A DNA stretch of 64,000 nucleotides from Halichondria panicea. Taxonomy: Eukaryota; Porifera; Demospongiae; Suberitida; Halichondriidae. Positions within the stretch are counted from its first letter, which is position 1. Each line of letters begins with the position of its first letter. The position numbers and the translations under genes are program-made. The stretch covers positions 17,154,518-17,218,517 of the forward strand of contig NC_087377.1 of assembly GCF_963675165.1 (NCBI RefSeq), read 5' to 3'. The notes under the pieces are model-generated. The model was not told the origin of the DNA and made no database searches. It saw only the letters and a list, made by a program, of their open reading frames with translations. Below are positions 57,960 through 64,000 of the stretch, piece by piece.

Positions 57960-59868
57960 CTTTTACCTCCAGTTTGGTGAAACAAGCAGAAACGAAATTA
58001 TTTTGCTCTTGTAGGACAGAGGCTGAGGACTCGACAGTCGCCTTGTCTCTGTGGCAGGGGTGAGTGAGGGGGCGTGTGTTTGCGTGTGTGCAGAGAAATG
58101 AGGGTAACTAGTAAAATCATAAATTCAATAATAATTATGACATGAAATTATAGAGAGAAATGGAAGGAATACAGATGACCTTAATTACAAACTTGCAGTT
58201 AAGCATGGGCTTATAATCGAGTAAGTGCTAATAATCCAGTTTCTACAGGTACAATAACCAATACTCTATAGCCTTTATAGGAGTACTAAAACAGGGCCAC
58301 ACTAGTTGGTGGCAACATTCCTGTCCTATGAATTGCATTTTATGACGTGTTCAAATAGTTATTCATGGACACAGACACGTAAACGACAAATTAGAACTAA
58401 CAATTAACAAACGCATATAAATAAGCATAATCACAATTTGCAGAACGGAGCTTTGACTCCAACATGGTCTCAGACAAGGCCCAAGGCTACGGCCCAAAGG
58501 GCATGTCAGGCAGAAACATGACTTGTGCATAGACAAATGGCTCTGGCCAAACACAAAAAGTGTGAAAACTCCTAAAGTAGGACACTTCTAGGGGAGTTGT
58601 CCTTTTGGGTACTACAGAGCATTTATAAAGTCCACTGCTAAGCAACAATTATACAACCAACTGAAAATGCATTCTCAATATGCAATAATAATTAGATGTC
58701 CTTTTTGCCAGCTAGTTTCGTAGTTCTGGATGGGGGGATCAATCCCGTACATGTACAATGATAATACTAAGATCATGATGGCAGATTGTTCATGCATGCA
58801 CGAGCTCAAAGACAGATTATTATGGCCTGGGGGTATGCACATTTTGATATTCGAAATTCGGGATAAGCTATTTCACAATTATAATATGATTGCATTTACC
58901 GGAGAAGTGTGGAGGAGGCAGTGACCACTGGAGAGAAGCTTGCTCTCGGAGGTTTGAACTCTTGGGCATTCAGCTTGAACTTGACGTCTTTGCATTGGGG
59001 TTCAGTTTGAACATGGCCCTGAGGAATTGCAAACTCAATACACGTACACATACATGTACTAAACTATGCGTGTTATTTAAATATTGTCCACGCTTATTTT
59101 CCACAATTTGGGCATGAATTTCATATTGATTTAAGCACACCATGCACTATAAAGAAGAAACCGTATATAGCGGGTATATTTCGAGGGTATTAAAAAGGTA
59201 AACTGGCGCGTAGTGTGAGCGACTGGCCAACTGCTTATCAGTCACTCGTCTCAGCGGAATATATGGATCATAATTATGACACTACCAAACATGAATATCA
59301 TTATAGATAATGTGGTTATATTTTGCTATGAGATTTAGCTACTATGGAATGTACTGAATCCCCTGAAGTGAAGTGTAAGTGCGGTTACAATTACAGAGCT
59401 AATATGACGTTGAGCAATCTGATAGGCTGCAATGCTCATTGCAGCTGAGACGAGTGACTGATAGGCAGTTTGCCAGTCCCTCGCGTGCGTAGGCTCCTCT
59501 ACATACATGTACTATTTACTAGTTTACAACAGTTCTTCCGGACCATCCAAATACAATACTTGGGTACAGTGAACATGAAAATGTTGGCAGTAGGTATATC
59601 CTATCAGGCTATTAAATAATAACACTATCACTCACTCATCATCCTGAGTTTGTCATCAGACTTGCATCTTTACGAGCAGCTTCGTCATGTAGGATCATCT
59701 GATTGGCCAGGAACTTGCCCTTCCCACGTACCTCCTCAGCAATGGTCTCTCTCCATGGTCCGGGCTATGTCACTGTGGTCTACAAATTATAGTACTGGAC
59801 AAAGCCTCCACCTAACACTGAGACAATAGTTAGCCAATTGCTCCATGTTCCATGGGGTGCTGGGTGAC
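57960..59868. other. Spacer with scattered minus-strand exon candidates
   Basis: Near 58895-58990 the minus strand reads KDVKFKLNAQEFKPPRASFS, which resembles a PAM2-type motif (LN..EF.P) that binds poly(A)-binding protein. Near 59640-59780 another open stretch contains RGKGKFLANQMILHDEAARK. In a different frame it contains DHSDIARTMERDH, like the end of the Death-domain exon (GHSDIARTIEKD). These could be exons of one minus-strand gene or leftovers of duplication. No complete gene can be drawn. Confidence 0.3.
59203..59492. mobile_element. 290-bp inverted-repeat element
   Basis: Arms of about 50 bases are inverted copies, sharing ATCAGTCACTCGTCTCAGC. No coding frame is present and the target duplication is unclear. 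Just before it (59161) lies CCGTATATAGCG, a word also seen at 7421 and 63407. Confidence 0.65.
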
Positions 59869-59904
59869 CACGTGGTTTGCTGATTCAGCTGTTATTGCAT
59901 GTGA
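59869..59904 (+). promoter_or_regulatory. DK5 upstream E-box with degenerate partner
   Basis: CACGTG occurs at 59869-59874 in the DK2-like context CCACGTGGTTT. The partner at 59899-59904 is CATGTG, as in DK1. Spacing is 30 bases. Confidence 0.5.
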
Positions 59905-59978
59905 TTGGACATTGGAATAGGAAAAAGGGTGTATCTTGTACATCTTGTAGCTAGCTAGCTGAGTCAACTTAACTACCA

Positions 59979-62900
59979 ATGTTTTCTTTGCGAGATGATG
60001 CTGACTTGAGGGAGTTTGTGCTGGAGAATGTGGAGCACTTTGGAGAGGAGAGAGTTCTAGGAACTGGCTCCTATGGCTCTGTTCAAGAGGTCAGTCACTG
60101 CATGCTCTGTTTCTGGGCACTGTCTCTAGTGTATCTGCTAGCTATTCAAGTGTGACTGCCTCCATGCACAGGTGATGATCAATGGTGAGGTGTATGCAGC
60201 CAAGAAGATCCACGAGGTTCTCCTGGAGACAGACGAGCGTGGTGGAGTGGCCAACCTAGCTGGGAACTACCGCAGAGAGTGTCGACTCATGGCTCGCATC
60301 CGTCACCCCAACATCACCCAGTTCATTGGGCTGTGTTTCGTGACTGGCTCTCGACTGCCCCTCCTGGTCATGGAGAGGCTGGACTCAAGTCTGGACGATC
60401 TCCTGGAGTCCACCCCCAACATCCCCCTCTCTGTCACCCAGTACATTCTGGTCTGTGTGGCTCGAGGGCTGCTCCACCTGCATCGTGAGTCCGTGGTCCA
60501 TCGTGATCTCACTGCCAGGAACGTCCTGCTGACGGCATCTCTGAGAGCCAAGATCACAGACTTTGGTAACTCTCGTATCGTGAATCTGGAGCCTGGTCGA
60601 CTGGCCAGGACTCTGACGAGGTTTCCTGGGACACTGGTGTACATGCCGCCTGAGGCCCTCTCTGACAGAGGTCACAGTGTGTACGGACCCAGTCTGGACG
60701 TCTTCTCTTTCGGAGTGCTACAATTGTTTTCACTCACACAAGTATGTGTGTAGTTAATGATATTCATAGGTTAGATTCCTGGTGACCATTCGAATTACCT
60801 TATAAGTATTGTGGTTGTATGTGTTGGGGAGATTCCCCTTTAATATTGTTTGACCTTCAGCAAATGCATTTGTATGTATGATTGTGAAAATACTTGCACT
60901 CGTTTTCTCCATACATACAGACATACATAAAAACAATCATGACAGTCAGTATTCACATGTTCTTCCACTCGTGTCATTGGACTAGGTGTTTCCAGGAGAT
61001 CTCCTTGCCCCCACGTACAGTGACCCCAACAACCCAGACCACCTCCTGGCTCGCTCAGAGTTTGAGCGTCGAGGCACCTACACGGCTCTCCTTGAGAGGA
61101 GTCTGGCGGGTGGACGTGAGCACCCTCTGTTTGGTTTGGTGAGGGAGTGTCTGGCTAACACCCCAGAGAGAAGACCAACCACCGCTGAGCTCCTCTCGTC
61201 TCTGGAGGAGGTGGGGAGGGAGATGGACGGAGGACTGCTCCAGCTGGACATTGCACGAGTGAAGACTGCCAGGACCATCAGGGCAAAGGAGAAGAGGATA
61301 GAGGCTCTACAGGTGAGTCCAGTCCAGTGAGCTAGTGGGTGCAAGGGTCTGACACTGCATGCTGTACTCTGTTCTCAGAGAGAGGTGATCCAGAAGGACA
61401 GGATACTGGAGAGGAAAGATGAGCAACTTGAACAGAGTGTTGCACTACTGGCACAAAAAGACGATCAACTAGATGAAAAAGATGCACTTCTGGCACAAAA
61501 AGATGAGGAAGTAGCGGACAAAGATACTCAGCTTGCTAGACAGCAACAGGTCAGCAGAACCAGTTTATTTTGTTTATTATAAGCTATTTTGTTCAACGAG
61601 CTAGCATGTTGATAACCTTTTTTTCACTTTATACAGATATTGAATAGTGTCTGTGCCACCAAAGATGGTGTGATTGCTGACAAGGACAGACAACTCAGTG
61701 AACAAGAGTCAAGGATCACTGATCTCATTTCCCAGAGAGAGGCTGCTCTAGTTGAGAGGGCCACTCTCTTACAGGTATTATAGTAGTCACCAAATGCACA
61801 CACTCTTATACGCTAGTATTATACTACAATAATGATATTTGTTTGCGTACTCGTAGCTAAGTGTGTCGATGAGATTCCAACAATAGTATTATACCTCAAC
61901 AATTGATGCTATTGTATAAATCATGCTAAGCCGTAACTACACATCCGTTTGAGTGTGCCTATAATTATGTACTTCCTTTAGCGGAAATTGTCTCGTTCTG
62001 TTGTAGAATTTCCACTAATGATATTCACGTCTGTGTTTTAATTCAAAGATTTCCACCAACGTTCCCCTGTACAGGCTCACAGTGAACAGATTATGCACAA
62101 AGATGCTGAGCTGGTCAGGAGAGACGCCATCATTCAACAGCAGAGACAGGTGAGACAAAATGCACCATTATATTATTGCAGAGCTATAGTAGAAGCTTTG
62201 ATCTCTTATAATCGTACTGTACATTCTATTAGACTGGTGGGCGTGGCCTCTTAAGCTAATTAAAGAAAGTGATTTAGTGTGCATGCAATTATTGCTACAA
62301 GTAACACTTGCTTGTTAGTAGACACTATCCTAATTACACTCATTCATTATTCAGGGTCCCCCTCCCAGAGAGTTGAGACCTTCACTCACTCTGAAATGGA
62401 GAAGAGGAAATGACATGCCAATCAAGATGGGTGCCACGGTACAGAGTGTTGTTATCGGTGACACGGTGTATGTTGGTGGAGGGTTTGCAGGCAATGATCG
62501 TGACGCGTGTACAGTGATGAAGCTCGAGCAAGATCAATGGACCAAACTACCAAAGTACACTGCCAAGTACTTCGCTATGACATCACTCGCTAATCGACTA
62601 GTGCTGGTGGGAGGAATTGATGTAAGAAACAACAAACGCACCAATCAGCTTGCAGTGTTTGAGTCAGGGGAATGGACTCACCCGTACCCACCAATGAACA
62701 TTGCTCGTTATTCCTCAACAGCTGTCTCCTTCAACAACCACATCATTGTAGCTGGTGGGCGTGATGATAAAGAAAGCACCTCCTCTGTGGAGGTGTTGGA
62801 CGTGGCATCAAGAAGATGGTACATTGCTCAGTCACTACCTAACCCACGATCAGTACTGAAATCGACTCTCATAGGAAACACCCTCTACCTAATGGGAGGT

Positions 62901-63293
62901 TACGATTACACTGGGATGCCAACCAAGACAGTGTACCACGTCGACCTCGATGAACTAATCGCAAAAGCCCTTTCCCACCAGGACACACCCACTCTCTGGC
63001 AGACCTTACAGGAAGTACCACTCGTGTGGTCAGCTCCTCTCAGTATTGGGAGGTCACTATTAGCCGTTGGTGGACGGGGCGACAGAGGCAACCCAAGTTC
63101 ATCGATCCACCTCTACCAGCCTGACACCAGGAGGTGGGTGAAAGTGGGAGACCTGCCTACTGCACGATATCGCAGCACATGCTCAGTACTTCCTAGTGGA
63201 GAGGTCATTGTAGCCGGAGGACAGACAAAACTAGGAGGATATACAGTTGGTAATTTTGTTCAAACAGTTGATTTCTTTTGTATAAGCGATTAA
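59979..63293 (+). CDS. DK5: kinase - long coiled coil - kelch protein without Death domain
   Basis: Exons 59979-60089, 60172-60741, 60986-61312, 61379-61549, 61637-61774, 62075-62149 and 62355-63293 join in frame to 776 residues. The kinase spans about residues 15-310, with GTGSYGSVQE, YAAKKI, HRDLTARN and DFGNSR. The ARN catalytic loop is tyrosine-kinase-like, unlike HRDLCGDN of DK1-DK4. GC content and codon use are also higher in the kinase exons. Then come about 110 residues of heptad-like coil rich in AQKD and EKD words, the shared RRDAIIQQQRQ coil, and six kelch blades close to those of DK1-DK4. The last blade has an insertion (GGQTKLGGYTVGN). It looks like a different kinase joined to the same coil-kelch cassette. 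Confidence 0.85.
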
Positions 63294-63665
63294 TTAGTCA
63301 TTGTAATATGTTGTGCATTGTTAACAATCTTTTTGAAAAAAGTTTTCTAATTAAGTTCGCATATTTCGTTTATTTCTATTGATTTCTTCTCTATAAGTGC
63401 TAATTACCGTATAGCGCGAAATTTTTAAAGCATTTATAATTATTTTGTGGATAGGCCTCTTTTCGTTGCACAATGTTCGCGGAATGACTGCTTACCGGAA
63501 GCCATGCCTTAAATATTTGCACGTTATAAGCAGGTAAGAGAAAATTAAGTTGCAACAGAATTTTATCGCATATAATTATAGTTATTATGATGACATGAAG
63601 TGGTACATACATAATTACATTGCCAGAAAATAGTACAAAAACAGACAAAATAATATTTAACAGTC

Positions 63666-63790
63666 TCATAACAAGTTCAAGTCCTTGGTTGGGGTCTTGT
63701 CCGAGGGTAGGGTGGACGCCTTCTCCCAGAATACAAAGTCTATCTCCTCTTCCGAGTCAGACAGTGAGGGGTGGGGCTCGGGAACTGAGG
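63666..63790 (-). CDS. Terminal exon of a minus-strand gene, unit 5
   Basis: This is the same exon as in units 1, 2 and 4 (DSEEEIDF, FWEKASTLPS, then a stop) with an intact frame. The window ends inside the following duplicated spacer. Confidence 0.45.
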
Positions 63791-64000
63791 GGTTAAAGAG
63801 TCACATGATCATAGTCACACTGAGTGGCCAGTTTACGTGAGGCCCCTCTCTTTCTTAGCAGCATAGTAGGCTTATCTTTTCCGGCCCCCAGTTATCCTAA
63901 TGGAACTGAGGGGTTAAAGAGTCACACGGTCATAGTCACACTGAGTGGCCTTCTTAGCAGCATAGTACGCCTAAAGGTGTGTGTGTGTGTGTGGGGGGGG

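Noticed and set aside
59730-59790. A sixth Death-domain gene on the minus strand
   Set aside because: Only about 13 residues (DHSDIARTMERDH) match the end of the Death-domain exon; the rest of the domain is missing.
60303-60675. Minus-strand open frames over the DK5 kinase exon
   Set aside because: The plus strand encodes clear kinase motifs, so these are shadows of GC-rich coding.

Overview
The window looks like nuclear DNA of an early-branching animal, most likely a demosponge such as Amphimedon. Genes are split by many short GT/AG introns (37 to about 300 bases). Introns and spacers are AT-rich and full of TGCATGCA and TAATTATA palindromes. Short inverted-repeat elements are frequent, and the resident genes combine Death, kinase and kelch domains. 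The organism assignment is inference from style; no RNA gene, CRISPR array or bacterial operon was seen.

Layout. (1) 1-14.6 kb: two copies of a divergent gene pair in the same orientation. Each has, on the minus strand, a P-loop ATPase-like protein ending in a PHD finger (the PHD is visible only in copy 2). Each has, on the plus strand, a KDZ-type transposase with CxC5/CxC6-like cysteine clusters. Both copies carry frameshifts or stops. (2) 15-19.6 kb: repeats only, including a RecQ-like remnant, a 5'-truncated LINE with poly(A) and target duplication, a foldback element with a 10-base target duplication, and a larger inverted-repeat element. (3) 19.7-64 kb: a tandem cluster of five kinase-kelch genes, all on the plus strand. 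DK1-DK4 encode Death domain - TKL-like kinase - short coiled coil - six kelch blades. DK5 lacks the Death domain, has a longer coiled coil and a tyrosine-kinase-like catalytic loop. Each gene is followed by the same minus-strand terminal exon. Between DK2 and DK3, and after DK3, lie decayed copies of a USF-like bHLH-zipper gene.

Two bounded DNA transposons split the cluster. One is a 3.9 kb Ginger1 element with CCGG target duplications, carrying an integrase-type transposase fused to a Ulp1-type protease and a PHD finger. The other is a 5.8 kb element with CGGGTC target duplications, carrying a HECT ubiquitin ligase gene and a convergent DDE transposase gene. The second element sits between the DK4 promoter and the DK4 5' exon.

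How things may fit together. The five kelch propellers share a nearly fixed frame but differ at two repeated sites per blade, the same sites that line the ligand pocket of KEAP1. A recognition receptor with Death-domain and kinase signalling parts is a reasonable hypothesis. The upstream regions of DK2, DK3 and DK4 carry paired CACGTG E-boxes, the kind of site USF proteins bind, and USF-like copies are interleaved in the same array.
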